In this document: piece by piece, positions 28,039 through 38,735 of the stretch
How positions within the stretch are numbered: position 1 is the first letter of the stretch
How the letters are laid out: each line of letters starts with the position of its first letter
Source of the DNA: Sanchytrium tribonematis
Lineage: Eukaryota; Sanchytriomycota; Sanchytriomycetes; Sanchytriales; Sanchytriaceae
Length of the DNA stretch: 64,000 nucleotides
Assembly: GCA_018985235.1 (NCBI GenBank)
Contig: JADGIG010000008.1
Span: forward strand, 1 to 64,000
Reading direction: 5' to 3'
Notes under the pieces: generated by a model
Told to the model about the DNA's origin: nothing
Database searches by the model: none
What the model saw: only the letters and a program-made list of their open reading frames with translations
Translations under genes and position numbers: made by a program

Positions 28039-28851
28039 ATGGATGATAAGGAATTTCTCAAGCGACTTAAAGAAGTAAACAAATTTAAAACTAAAGAGGA
28101 ATATTCAAAGAACGCTTTTGTCAAAATTGGTCCAAATTTATCATTTATATCTGATAATTTAGACGAAATTCCATTTCAGCCTATATCAAAGGAAAATTTG
28201 TTGGAAATACATTGCAATTATGAATCGACCTATTATGAAGAATGGAAAATATTTGTTCCAATAAAAAGAACAGAGCATTGTAATTCATTTTACATTTTGA
28301 GATGCCAGGATGTTGTCAAATATATTCAAAAAAATATATACCCTTTCAACAAACATTTTGTGGTTTTTATATATGACACTGAAAATTACTTTAAGCAAGA
28401 AACAAAGAACTTTACAAAAGTGATGAACAACAAGCAGGTCGATTGGAACAAGATAATATCCAGACAGCAACTTGATTCTTGGATGCTTAGTGGTTTATTG
28501 TCAGGCTACAAGATTTTATTGACCCAAAAAGATAAATTACCACTTACAATTCGGCAATATTGTAAACTTGCTGCTCACAAGCCTTATCGGGAAATCATGG
28601 AAAAAGGAGCTTCAGTGAGTAGGTGTGGAGACAGTCCTCAGGAAATATGGTATCGTATGATTGAAAGCATACCCAGAATTAGGAAAAACGATATAGGCAA
28701 ATTTATGATTGAATTTCCAAACATCAAAAGTTTCATTGAAAAAGTTGATCGGTTTGAACGCTCGTTTCCTCAACAAGGCTATAAAACAATCAAATCGGTA
28801 GGTTCTGCTATAGCTATGAAAATTTACAAAATTATATACGGCTTGGATTAA
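28039..28851 (+). CDS. EME1-like subunit of the MUS81 structure-specific nuclease
   Basis: 270 aa. EME1 is the non-catalytic partner of MUS81 in the XPF/ERCC4 family, cutting branched recombination and replication intermediates. Seen: an ERCC4-like core with H-F-V-V-F-I-Y-D-T-E-N-Y-F, W-Y-R-M-I-E-S-I-P-R-I-R-K-N-D-I-G and a C-terminal helix-hairpin-helix-like K-S-V-G-S-A-I-A. The catalytic G-D-x(n)-E-R-K-x3-D motif of MUS81/XPF is absent, as expected for EME1. It is much shorter than yeast or animal EME1, having lost the long N-terminal tail. MUS81 is not in this window. Confidence 0.65.
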   Translation: MDDKEFLKRLKEVNKFKTKEEYSKNAFVKIGPNLSFISDNLDEIPFQPISKENLLEIHCNYESTYYEEWKIFVPIKRTEHCNSFYILRCQDVVKYIQKNIYPFNKHFVVFIYDTENYFKQETKNFTKVMNNKQVDWNKIISRQQLDSWMLSGLLSGYKILLTQKDKLPLTIRQYCKLAAHKPYREIMEKGASVSRCGDSPQEIWYRMIESIPRIRKNDIGKFMIEFPNIKSFIEKVDRFERSFPQQGYKTIKSVGSAIAMKIYKIIYGLD

Positions 28852-28896
28852 ATTCTGAACAATAAAAATAGATTTCTTTTTTTTGAAACAATTGTA

Positions 28897-29856
28897 ATGA
28901 AAGAAAGGCTTAAAAACGGTTTAAGACGAAGAGTTTTTGCTGCTTCTAAGGGTATCAAAAATTTGTTATTGAGCGACGCTTCGATAAATTCGAGCATGTG
29001 CCAACAACAATGCCATCATTTTTTCACCCTTATTTTATCAAATATGGATCAGTTGTTGCCTCAGAAGTATTTTCAAAGCCTCGAAAGCATCGCATATTGT
29101 TTATCACTCGATAAAATACCAGCCAGACATGGTTATACACCTTTCATTTGCGAGATAGTTATAGAAATAATTTCTCTCCCAATTACTTGTCGCTTATTTG
29201 AAGTTGCCGATTTATTGAGGAAAAGAGGATTTATTGGAGAGTTTTGGATAGTGTTGAATGCTATTGCGGCTAGGGTTTTAAACAATTATGAATACGAGGT
29301 TGCCAAATTTTATACCAAACAATGGAAAATGAATGGAAAAATATACGAATTTCAATACCAAAACCAAAGTCTACCATCAATCATGAATGACATGTTTAAG
29401 CAAGATGATGTTTCCAAAGTTTTATACCTCATGAAAAGTATTAAGACATTTCATTTCTACAGTTATTGTGAAAATCTTGGGAACATAATCCATGAGCTAT
29501 GTGATTTCGAGATATGCCAATTTATGGAGGAAATAGAAGACTTGATAGATAATCGCCTTTTAAATGTTAAAATAGATCCCTTTGCAGTCCTATATTTAAT
29601 ATTTTGTTGTTTTAAACACAAAGTGGATTGGTCATCTCAACTACTGCAAAATGTATATGGCTACATAAAAGCTGTTGAGATAGAATATGGATACGGCAAA
29701 GTTGTCGATTTTTTAAGCAAATTTAAACCAGGTATTTCCCAATCGTTGCAGTTTTTTTTCGAAACTAGTTTGAATTCCAAATTTGACAAAAATGTCCAAT
29801 ATTTCAATCACCCCCATTTTCTGATTCTAATGAAAGAAAATCCATCGGACATATAA
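28897..29856 (+). CDS. Helical-repeat protein, unknown
   Basis: 319 aa. A basic start (K-E-R-L-K-N-G-L-R-R-R-V) could be an organelle targeting sequence. The rest is an array of amphipathic helices (~30 residues each) with recurring A-D-L-L-R-K-R-G and V-L-N-A-I-A-A-R patterns; this is PPR/TPR-like in feel, but no true repeat signature can be pinned down. Cys-rich near residues 35-40. No membrane span. It ends 6 bp from a convergent gene. Confidence 0.6.
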   Translation: MKERLKNGLRRRVFAASKGIKNLLLSDASINSSMCQQQCHHFFTLILSNMDQLLPQKYFQSLESIAYCLSLDKIPARHGYTPFICEIVIEIISLPITCRLFEVADLLRKRGFIGEFWIVLNAIAARVLNNYEYEVAKFYTKQWKMNGKIYEFQYQNQSLPSIMNDMFKQDDVSKVLYLMKSIKTFHFYSYCENLGNIIHELCDFEICQFMEEIEDLIDNRLLNVKIDPFAVLYLIFCCFKHKVDWSSQLLQNVYGYIKAVEIEYGYGKVVDFLSKFKPGISQSLQFFFETSLNSKFDKNVQYFNHPHFLILMKENPSDI

Positions 29857-29862
29857 CATTTA

Positions 29863-32800
29863 TTACCCAAATATTTGTTCCACCGTCCATTTTGACTTTT
29901 CGAGTTGCTTTCGTCTCTTTTTCCTTCTAGGCGTCAATTTAGACTCAGTTGGGCTTAAGCCTGTATTCAGTTCAATCGACATTTGAAATGATTCAAAAAT
30001 TGGAGTGAATTCATGATATTCTTGCATCACGTCTGCGATTCTAGCATCATGGAGACTTGATGTATTTTTTGTGAGTTGCAGCATCGCTATATTATAATCA
30101 CATATTAATTTGCAAATGAAATAAAAATCCTTTTTAAAATCAATCGAGCAGTCATCGGGGCAGTTTTTGACAAGCTCAAAAATAAGGCCAAACCCCATAC
30201 AATTTGACAAAAGTTCTGGTTGAAAATCATGTGAATGTTTTGTGAATGTACTTTTTAATTCTTGTAATCCATAAGCACCATTCAATAGTCCAAAGTAGTA
30301 TTTTCTCAAATAAGCATCATTAATAATATACATGTAGAGCAAATTTCTAATTAGCATATAGCTTATAGGATCAGAATCTTTGTATTTACATTGTAAAAGT
30401 ATTTTGACTACTTTTTCAGATTTGGAATATTTTAATTTCATAAGAGTTCCCAAAACAGCTTCGCAATTTCCATCGAATGATGTTTGAGGAAGAATATTTA
30501 GATTGTGGTACTCACGATCAATTTCACTGATCAGATGAGCATTATTGATTCGAAGGTCAGTGTGAGATGGAACAGTTGAATGCTTGTTAAGCAAACCTAA
30601 GATATTGGCGGTAGTTCTTTTTAAATCTTCAGAAAAATGCTCAAATGATCTCAAAAGTATGTCAACCAAATAATCACAATTAACTTTTGTATTTCCACTA
30701 ACCAAAAGCTTCAAAAGAATCAGGTAAGGATAGTAATCTTCTTTTTGGTATTCCAAGAAATACTCCGTATTTCTTACGGCTAATTGTACTACAAACTCTA
30801 AAATAACTTCTCGTTCTTCGATTTCAGATACTAGCAGGACTTTATACAGGTTGCTAATGCTATTTCTGAACAGTAAAGAATCCTTAGAAGAATCTTTTCT
30901 TGCCAAGTTGTCTTCAATAGTAAAAGAATGTAAAAGATTAATATTTAAGGATGTATAAATAGATTGCCACAACAACGGTTTTAACGGAATATTCACAAAA
31001 TCGTTTGAAAATTTAGCATTACTTCGGAGGTGAAGGAATATGTTATTTAAAACATACCCAAAAATTGCCATTGAATTATCGTCATGTTGTAGATCAATTT
31101 GAATTGCAAAATTTGTCAGATCCTCAGAGATTAATTCAAATATGGATTGAAGTTTTTTCAGCAAACTTAGATTACTGAAATATAGCAAGGCAGTATGTAG
31201 ATTTTGATTTTCAGCTATCAAACTACCTGTCTCGCGAACAATTTCAGCACTGGTCAGGGAGGAAGATCTGAACAACACGTCCATCAAATTGCTGTTGACA
31301 AATGACACTTTTCTTGATGCAATGATCAGCAATATATCTCTTATGTCAATCAAATTTACGACTTGTGTCAAAAAGTCTGCTACAATAGAAATATCCAGAC
31401 ATTGCTTTAAAATAAAAGGATCTTGCATGAAAATATGAAGTGGTTGAGCAGAAGCTTCAAATTCTGGCTCAAATCGTGTCAAATGCTCTGTTACTTTCTC
31501 TAATATTGATTTATACGGGATTAAATCAATTTTGTAGTGTCTGGATTGCCGTAATAACATTGTCAAGTATTTGATGTATAGTAAAAATGAATCTCCCTCA
31601 ATCTTGCCTAATTTTTGGAGCAAATCCACAATCATTGTTTTAGGCAACATAATTTGACAATCTGCCAAATCTTCCAAGGTGCTTTTTTCGTAGAATTTTA
31701 CAATCTTATCATATAAATCAGGATTTAAAAATTGTACGTTTTTATCTACGCAATGTACAAGATTAATTGGTTCCAAGTCAGTCGTCATATAAATTTTAAA
31801 GTGTTTCAAAATCAAACAGCACGGAAGTTGAACCTCGTGATTTTTAAGATTTGACTTGCAATAAACAATAAGCTTGTTTAAGTCTAGAGAGTCAAGCAAT
31901 ACCTGTTTATAGTAATCTGATTGCTCATGATTCAATTTGTTTTGCATAATGTATGTGCAGTATAAAATAGAATATACAATTCTGGAGTCTCCATCACTAT
32001 CGCTTGTAACGTCGTTTAATGTAAAGCAGCATTTTAGAATTATATCGGGGTGAATTGGAAGATACGGGTGGTATTCACTAAAATAACTGAGGATATAAGC
32101 ATTTGATGATAGATATTTAAAAACGGCATGCATAAGGGAAATTGAGTCAAATTTGTAAAACATCTGTATTAAAGGGGGATCTAATGGAAAGAGCTGAAGA
32201 ACAATATCAATGGACCTATGGCTTAATCCGATCTCTTTCGTAGCATGGCAAGTATTTAGTAAAACTTTAATAAATAAGCTTGTTTCCTCGGGATGGGCAA
32301 AATTAGCTAAATATCGATCCAATTGATGAATCATACTGCTTTTTTTACTATAAGGCAAATTATTCAAAACGTTATTGTAGTAGTCGATAATCTTAATCCT
32401 GTCTTCAAGTTTACCATAAATCAATATTGGGGTTAATAAAACATCAATTGAGATATTTGCATGCCAAACTACCTCGTTTTTCCTAACACATGTGCCATTT
32501 ATATCAATCAACTTGAGAAGTGGGAAAAAATCTCCTTTGGAATATTGCTGCAACGTGAAATTTAGCGGATCAAGTGTAAATCCTAGAATTAAATCGTGTT
32601 CGTTTTTGGCAAAAACTTTTAGCGGAAGATCATTATATTGCTCAAGAACAGTGCAATTGTTCACAAATGGTAAGCAAAGATCAGACTGTAATTGTTTATG
32701 TATAAATGGGAGTAAAGTGAATAATTCTTGCATCCTTGAAGGTAGGTTACTCAGTATGTATTGGAGCAATGCACCACTCGAAATATCAAACATAAAATCA

Positions 32801-33711
32801 TTCGTGTTACTCTCTCTTTTGTAAATCATGTCATGTTTCTCTAACATTCCAAGTGCAACATTCATACAATCAATAATCTGTTGCAGAACAGCATTTGGTA
32901 TACAATCCATATCAAAAACATCTACAAAATTGTTGATTATGCTGTATGTAGCAGAAGCTGCTAAACTTTGAAAATCTTCAATGTCTGGATAAGTTTCGTA
33001 ACAAAGCTTCCGTAATACAAATAATGTATTTTCTTTAAAAGCTCTATATGCATATTCATCTGATTTTTTTGAGTGTATGCCAGCTAGACCCAAATATATG
33101 GGTCCGCTAAGGGGAAAAATTTCTAGGAGCAATTCTACTTCGTCCATAAAGTCAGCGCTAAATTCCTCATTCTTCTGGCGAAAAATTATAGATAATATTA
33201 CAATCAACATCATTTTAGTATTTTTCTTCACATACTTGGCCTCGTTGGCATTACTTGGAGATATTGAATTGTACAATTCTACTATTTCTTTACAATTTTT
33301 AACAAATTCGATTCGATATTGCACATCCATTTTCAAATATCCTGTAGTGGTAATCAACATATGTAGTATTAAAGGGTGACTGGCGAACAAGTGTGAATGA
33401 AGTCCTTCCCAGCAAACTCGAAGATCGTCTGTTGTGGCAATTTCTTTCTCGATTTTGTTTTCCAGATGTTCCTCATATAATTTCCAAAATCCAATGTATT
33501 CTGTAACATAAACAGGCATAAAAACATCTTTGAGCCATGATTCTTGCCCATCAAATTCTAGATTATGTGTATTTTTGATGTACAAGAGCATTCCATAAAC
33601 CACTTCTTTGTCAATATTTGTTATATTACTAATCGCGTTTACGATGCCTTCTTTTTCGCTGCTAGGACACTTCTTAAATCGATTCTTAAACTCCTCCATT
33701 GGATTTTTCAT
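29863..33711 (-). CDS. Very large all-helical protein, possibly a Nup188/Nup192-type scaffold nucleoporin
   Basis: 1282 aa in one uninterrupted frame, the longest in the window. It consists almost entirely of amphipathic helices with no membrane span, and ends in a basic run (R-R-K-K-R-R-K) followed by W-T-V-E-Q-I-F-G. The first 350 residues, with I-F-P-L-S-G-P-I-Y-L-G-L-A and A-S-A-T-Y-S-I-I-N-N-F, resemble alpha-solenoid scaffold proteins of the Nup188/Nup192 class, but I saw no decisive motif. Alternatives are other HEAT/solenoid proteins of rRNA processing or vesicle tethering. Absence of any 19-nt intron over 3.8 kb is notable. The gene itself is certain; the name is a guess. Confidence 0.4.
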   Translation of the reverse strand: MKNPMEEFKNRFKKCPSSEKEGIVNAISNITNIDKEVVYGMLLYIKNTHNLEFDGQESWLKDVFMPVYVTEYIGFWKLYEEHLENKIEKEIATTDDLRVCWEGLHSHLFASHPLILHMLITTTGYLKMDVQYRIEFVKNCKEIVELYNSISPSNANEAKYVKKNTKMMLIVILSIIFRQKNEEFSADFMDEVELLLEIFPLSGPIYLGLAGIHSKKSDEYAYRAFKENTLFVLRKLCYETYPDIEDFQSLAASATYSIINNFVDVFDMDCIPNAVLQQIIDCMNVALGMLEKHDMIYKRESNTNDFMFDISSGALLQYILSNLPSRMQELFTLLPFIHKQLQSDLCLPFVNNCTVLEQYNDLPLKVFAKNEHDLILGFTLDPLNFTLQQYSKGDFFPLLKLIDINGTCVRKNEVVWHANISIDVLLTPILIYGKLEDRIKIIDYYNNVLNNLPYSKKSSMIHQLDRYLANFAHPEETSLFIKVLLNTCHATKEIGLSHRSIDIVLQLFPLDPPLIQMFYKFDSISLMHAVFKYLSSNAYILSYFSEYHPYLPIHPDIILKCCFTLNDVTSDSDGDSRIVYSILYCTYIMQNKLNHEQSDYYKQVLLDSLDLNKLIVYCKSNLKNHEVQLPCCLILKHFKIYMTTDLEPINLVHCVDKNVQFLNPDLYDKIVKFYEKSTLEDLADCQIMLPKTMIVDLLQKLGKIEGDSFLLYIKYLTMLLRQSRHYKIDLIPYKSILEKVTEHLTRFEPEFEASAQPLHIFMQDPFILKQCLDISIVADFLTQVVNLIDIRDILLIIASRKVSFVNSNLMDVLFRSSSLTSAEIVRETGSLIAENQNLHTALLYFSNLSLLKKLQSIFELISEDLTNFAIQIDLQHDDNSMAIFGYVLNNIFLHLRSNAKFSNDFVNIPLKPLLWQSIYTSLNINLLHSFTIEDNLARKDSSKDSLLFRNSISNLYKVLLVSEIEEREVILEFVVQLAVRNTEYFLEYQKEDYYPYLILLKLLVSGNTKVNCDYLVDILLRSFEHFSEDLKRTTANILGLLNKHSTVPSHTDLRINNAHLISEIDREYHNLNILPQTSFDGNCEAVLGTLMKLKYSKSEKVVKILLQCKYKDSDPISYMLIRNLLYMYIINDAYLRKYYFGLLNGAYGLQELKSTFTKHSHDFQPELLSNCMGFGLIFELVKNCPDDCSIDFKKDFYFICKLICDYNIAMLQLTKNTSSLHDARIADVMQEYHEFTPIFESFQMSIELNTGLSPTESKLTPRRKKRRKQLEKSKWTVEQIFG

Positions 33712-33728
33712 GTTTGAAAAAAAATAGT

Positions 33729-35005
33729 TTATTTCGTGATCATACTCAATCTATCAGGCCCAACACCAATATACTTAATATTGACTTTTAAGAAATTTTC
33801 AATAAACAGCACATAATTCTGGGCATTCTGTGGCAAATCTGAAAAAATTTTGCAATTCGAAATGTCTTGTTTCCAGCCAGGAAATAATTTATACTCAATA
33901 ACCACGGAGTCTAAATGATCCAAGTCTGCAGGAAACAATTTCACAGACACACCATTAATTTTGTATCCAACTGCAACTTTGATTTCTTCCATTTCATCAA
34001 GTACATCTAATTTTGTCAAATTAATACTAAATTAATTAATAAATACATGTCTACACCATTAATCAAGCAAGCGTACTTAACGAGAACAAGATCCAGCCAG
34101 CCACACCTTCTTGGTCTACCTGTTGTTGTTCCATATTCATGACCTTTCTTCATCAAATGTTCGCCATTTGCATCCAACAATTCTGTTGGGAAAGGTCCAC
34201 CACCAACTCTAGTAGTATATGCTTTGACGACACCGTATACTGTTCTGAGTTGTTTTGGTGTTATTCCCAAACCAGTAATAGCACCACCAACACTACAGTT
34301 GCTAGAGGTCACGTAAGGGTAAGTCCCATAGTCTATGTCAAGCATAGTGGCATTTGCGCCTTCAATAAGAATTCTCTTCCCAATATTTTCATGTAGATAC
34401 TCGATAGTATCTGCGACCATTGGTTCAATTATTTTCTTCAAATCCTTATATCTTTCCAACTCTTTCGTAATGTCGTATTCGAATTCGCCATAACGCTTCA
34501 TTCGATTGTTAACTAAAGATTGATAGCGATCAGAAAATTCTTCAAAACTTCCCATCAAATGATGGATCCTTATACCGCTTCTGCTTGCTTTTGTGGAATA
34601 GCAAGGACCGATGCCTTTTTTAGTCGTACCAATATTGGACTTTCCAAGCTCTACTTCTTTTAAACCGTCAACAATTTGATGACAATCGAAAACTAAATGG
34701 GCCCGATTAGAAATGAGCAACCTCTCCCTAATATTCACTCCCAATGCTTCCAAGTCTTCGATTTCTTTCAAGAGTGATGGCAAATGAATAACGCATCCAT
34801 GCCCGATGATTCCTGTCGTTTGTTTGTGTAACAAACCCGAGGGCAATAAATGAAATTTGTAAACTTTTCCTTCTAGAGAAAGAGTGTGTCCAGCATTATT
34901 TCCTCCAGCACATCGACAAATCATATCGACATTTTCACAAAGTATATCCACCAGCTTACCTTTACCTTCATCGCCAAATTGTAAACCCAACAATAAGTTT
35001 GCCAT
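33729..35005 (-). CDS. ADE12: Adenylosuccinate synthetase
   Basis: Exons 34047-35005 and 33729-34026 (418 aa). Catalyses the GTP-dependent step from IMP to adenylosuccinate. Seen: [11 protein letters not shown] (P-loop, residues ~8-18), [52 protein letters not shown] and the final G-P-D-R. The intron (20 nt) restores [11 protein letters not shown]. All motifs needed for activity are intact. Confidence 0.97.
34027..34046 (-). other. 20-nt spliceosomal intron in adenylosuccinate synthetase gene
   Basis: Minus strand gtatttattaattaatttag, phase 2. Removal gives [15 protein letters not shown]. Second of the two 20-nt introns. T at -8, A at -6. Confidence 0.96.
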
Positions 35006-35053
35006 TGGAAACTACAAGCAAACCCCCTTTGATCTTCCATTGTAAAATTAAAT

Positions 35054-35812
35054 TTATTTGTTGTGAAAACCTTCAACGAAATTAACACTGTCGTTCTTCA
35101 GACTGTAAAGTCGATTGATCTCAAATGCGGCTTGAGAAAATGTGCAAAAAAATGTCGCCAAATGGGTAACAAAGGAATACTGCCCATTTCCTACAAAAGC
35201 TATAACGAGTCCTGATTGGACCAGCTGTATTGATATAACTAGAAACAGCGACAGGACTGCAATTTTTTCAAAAATCCTCAAGCTTTTGGTTATTCTTGGA
35301 AGTCCTGTGTATTTAAATTCTAAAAATACAATCAGTAAACACATGACCGAGACAATCACAAGGGCAAGAAAGAAGGAAAGCTGGACTGCAGGCTGAAGTA
35401 GCTCGAATGAGAATTCATTCTTTCCTCTGTAGTCAATAACGCAAAAAGATGAACTGTAAGCTCCTAAAAAGCCGGATATGGGCGCAAATACAATAAATAT
35501 TTTCTTTTGATAGCTTTTACAAATATGCCAAATTCTGAGAACCGGGACAAAAGTGTGGGTCACATTAGCCAGCATTAATCCCCAAAGGAAAAAAATAGTA
35601 TAAAATTCATGATATTCCACTTCAGTCAGCAAAGCATATCCAACGGCAGATACGAATCCAAAAATACTCGTCAATAAACAAAGTGCATGAGAGGTACAGT
35701 TAGGATTTACGACTAATAGGAATGCAGAAACAAGTACAGAGTACACTTCCAAACTCAGCATGGGTCCTGCAATTGTGGAATTGTCAATCGCATTTTCCAA
35801 ATTATTTTCCAT
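35054..35812 (-). CDS. Seven-transmembrane protein, unknown family
   Basis: 252 aa with seven hydrophobic spans at roughly residues 19-37, 43-65, 70-95, 105-122, 138-165, 180-207 and 213-235. The N-terminus carries N-N and N-S-T, a potential N-glycosylation site. Topology is GPCR-like, but no DRY or NPxxY motif and no known fungal receptor signature was found. The start codon (35810-35812) overlaps the forward start codon of the SNT2-like gene, so one of the two may begin further in: Met18 at 35761 here, or ATG 35865 there. A G-protein-coupled role feeding the adenylyl cyclase at 54 kb would be speculation. Confidence 0.6.
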   Translation of the reverse strand: MENNLENAIDNSTIAGPMLSLEVYSVLVSAFLLVVNPNCTSHALCLLTSIFGFVSAVGYALLTEVEYHEFYTIFFLWGLMLANVTHTFVPVLRIWHICKSYQKKIFIVFAPISGFLGAYSSSFCVIDYRGKNEFSFELLQPAVQLSFFLALVIVSVMCLLIVFLEFKYTGLPRITKSLRIFEKIAVLSLFLVISIQLVQSGLVIAFVGNGQYSFVTHLATFFCTFSQAAFEINRLYSLKNDSVNFVEGFHNK

Positions 35813-38644
35813 GAAAGCGACTTTGACAAAGATTCATAAAGACAAACTCCTTGTAGCAAAAACTATGGGAAATGACTTAATTGAAAAAATGGAGGAAGAC
35901 AAATCTGCCGTTCGTTTTCCAGTAAGTCATGGAAACTGTAATATCTATTGATGTAGGTGGATCGTTTGTATATGTGGAGCCTGAAAAAACTGGAGAATCG
36001 TATGTTGTAGCGCGTATCATGCAGAAACGAGGCGAAAAAATATTGTTGAATGCTTTTTTTCGCCCTTCAGAAGTTCTAAGTGGTAGAAGCTTTCATCCCA
36101 GATTACTCGTTGCCTCGACACAATCTAAATGGTATTTTGAAAAGCAAATGGCAGGAGAGTGCCAAGTTTTGCACATTTCGCAGATTTATGACCTAGAAAG
36201 GTACTGCGCAAAAGAAGACGCATTTTACTTTGAACAGCTATACGATCTCTATGCAAAAGAAATTTACGACGTTGTAAGATCTAACTTAAGCAGGTCACCA
36301 GAGGAAAATGTAGAAAGTTTGGTCAAATTTCCATTTATTTACACAGAGGTAGGCCACACTCTAGAAATCATTAATGCTTATGGTTGGTGTGGTATATGTA
36401 CTAGTTTTTGCCGCAAATCAGATGACGATTACTTTGAGTGCGCTGGTTGTAGAAATAGGTACCATTTCCATTGTTTTAATCCTAGAGATTTATCAGATCC
36501 CTCTCAAAAAATGTGTAATGTGTGTCATAAAGAATCAAAAAGTACAGATTGGATAGCCACCATTGATTCAAATCAAAAATTATTGACAACTTACAAAGAC
36601 TTTGATACAACACCATTGGATGTAGAGTCTATGAATCTAGAGTGGCCGTTTAGGTATTTTGGTATCAATACAAATGAAAAGTCTAGCTTTGACACGGATA
36701 ACAGCATTGTTTTTCCAAGATCTTCTGTCAAAGTGGGTCCATCTTTACAAGTCGCCATTCCAAGATTCATAGGGGATGGAGATTTCATGGATGTCGATGA
36801 GGTTTCTGAGGACAGACAGGAGGACGTATGGCTGTCTAGATATGGTAAAGGTCTACTTCAACAGATGGAAGAAGAAGAACAGGTAGATAGATCCAACTCA
36901 GCAATTTTAAAGTACAAGATTACTTCTGGAGTTGACATAGATGCAGGTAAATTGGGTTAAATTAGTTTCTGTATTTGTCAATCAAACTTGTGAGAAATTA
37001 CTTGGAGACGCCAGAGGCTCCTGTCAGTTTCGGCAATTTCTACATGAATGTCTATATGAAGAAGAATTTGACTTTTCAAAAGCAGAAGTTGTTTGTCAAA
37101 ACTTTTCAAAAAAAGATTTATTCAATTGCTCTGACTTTAGTACAACTCCAATATTCCCGTTATTAGGTAAATACCGCTGGCTTGAAGAGGTAGAATTTGG
37201 AAAAGATGGCGATAGAATGAACCAGCCTATTCGTGACAGGGGTCATGTCTTGTACAAAATAGCAGAGACTTTTAAAATTCCAACAAAAGCCGTTTGTCAA
37301 TTTTTTGCGATGTGGAAGAAAAGCGATAATCAACGCCAAGCCTACGATTTTCATTTAAGGAAATTTTTAAACTCAAAAAAGTTTAACAAAAAGGCTGAGA
37401 CTCCTCCACTTCCAGAAAAAGAAGAGGAACTAAGTGTGCATGAAACCGATCTAGACAATTCAAGTGACAGCGAAAGCAGTCTTGGTGTAGAGGCTGTCAA
37501 AGTGCCTCATTGTGACAATTGTTACGCTTCTAATCCAGATACTTTGATCCCCACCTCAATTTTTCAAGGCCGACACTCCAAAAAAAGACGAGAAATGTTT
37601 TGCAAAAGTTGTGGAACATGGTGGCTTAAGTACGCGACTACAAAGCCTGTTCCGAGAGAAACGAAATCCAATAATAAGGGACATCTTTTTGAATCTGGAA
37701 AGAAAAGTAAACAAAGAGAATCTTCGAATCATCAAACAAGTTTTCAGGCAGTTCCCCCACGGTCAATTGTTCCGCACATTCCATGTGGTGTATGTTTAGA
37801 TGATATCAAAACTGATGAGGATGGAAAGGTGGAGAATATTAAAGCTGTGAAATGCGTTTCTTGTAAAATAGCAGTGCACAAAATCTGTTATGATATTCCC
37901 AGACCAATTCATCCTTTAGAAGAATGGCAGTGCGATGTCTGTATATCCAATGTAAGCAAAGAACCCGGTTGTTGTTTATGTGGAAAAGTAGATCCTCAAG
38001 TCAACGCTTACAAGACTTTTCAAGGAAATATAGCCCATGCCGTCTGCCTCTATAGCAATGAATCATTCATGTTTTGTAAAGAAAATGGCATTAGACAGCC
38101 AATTCTTTACAAAGACATTGTTGATACTCAAGATATAACCTGTTTCTATTGTCATCAAAAAGTCGGTTGGAAAACGTGTTGTGTTATGCAAGGATGTGCT
38201 AAATGGTTTCATCCTGTCTGTGCAACTCGAGCAAGTGCAGCATTCACATATTTTAAAAAGGCGATGAGATTTTTTTGCTCCGACCATATGACGCCTTTAG
38301 TTCCATTCGATATCCATGATCCGCCTAATTCTATTAAAGACGTAACTAGAGCATCCCGGATGACAAAGGTGCAAGAAGAGTTGCGATATAATAGAACAGA
38401 ACTTGGAAGTGTGACGGCCCCAGATTTTGATCGAAACACACCGATGATGATGTACAGTGATCCAAAAATTGATATTAACAAAGCAAATATTAAAAGAGCT
38501 ATGCGTAAGAGCTCCGCACATATGAAAGTTCCAGAGTTTCCACCGTGCTGTCAGTGCATGAGAACTGCTTTTCCAGTTTTGTGGATATCTGAGTCTTGGA
38601 AATGTCTCAAATGTGTCAGAATCTCTTTGAACTCAGAAGAATAA
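35811..38644 (+). CDS. SNT2: SNT2-like BAH-PHD-ePHD chromatin protein
   Basis: Three exons, 35811-35937, 35957-36946 and 36966-38644 (931 aa). Domains in order: BAH (about residues 35-145, with G-E-S-Y-V-V-A-R-I), PHD1 (C-G-I-C...C-A-G-C-x-x-x-Y-H-F-H-C-F, ~190-235), an ELM2/SANT-like block (~440-520, with K-A-V-C-Q-F-F-A-M-W-K), a GATA-type C-x2-C...C-K-S-C finger, PHD2 (C-G-V-C...C-V-S-C...H-K-I-C) and an extended PHD (C-C-L-C-G-K...W-F-H-P-V-C-A). This order is that of fungal Snt2/Lid2-complex proteins, which read histone H3 and recruit deacetylases in stress responses. Both splices keep one frame. Possible later start: ATG 35865. Confidence 0.82.
35938..35956 (+). other. 19-nt spliceosomal intron 1 in SNT2-like gene
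   Basis: gtaatatctattgatgtag, phase 1. Removal joins SHGN-C to GSFVYVEPEK. A longer GT-AG pair ending at the same AG fails on frame. T at -8, A at -6. Confidence 0.85.
36947..36965 (+). other. 19-nt spliceosomal intron 2 in SNT2-like gene
   Basis: gtaaattgggttaaattag, phase 1. Removal joins GVDIDA to VSVFVNQTCE. It is the only intron with A rather than T/C at -5. T at -8, A at -6. Confidence 0.9.
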
Positions 38645-38735
38645 TACATCGCTGACACATGATAGTTGTATGAATTATAATTAAAATAAACGACTTCAAG
38701 GCCATGCGTTTCCCTTTTTTTAATTGTGAAACAAA

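Noticed and set aside
35922-35956. 35-nt GT-AG intron in the SNT2-like gene, starting at the stronger-looking GTAAGT donor
   Set aside because: Its length does not bring the two exons into the same frame. The 19-nt option ending at the same AG does, and it also fits the TNA motif.
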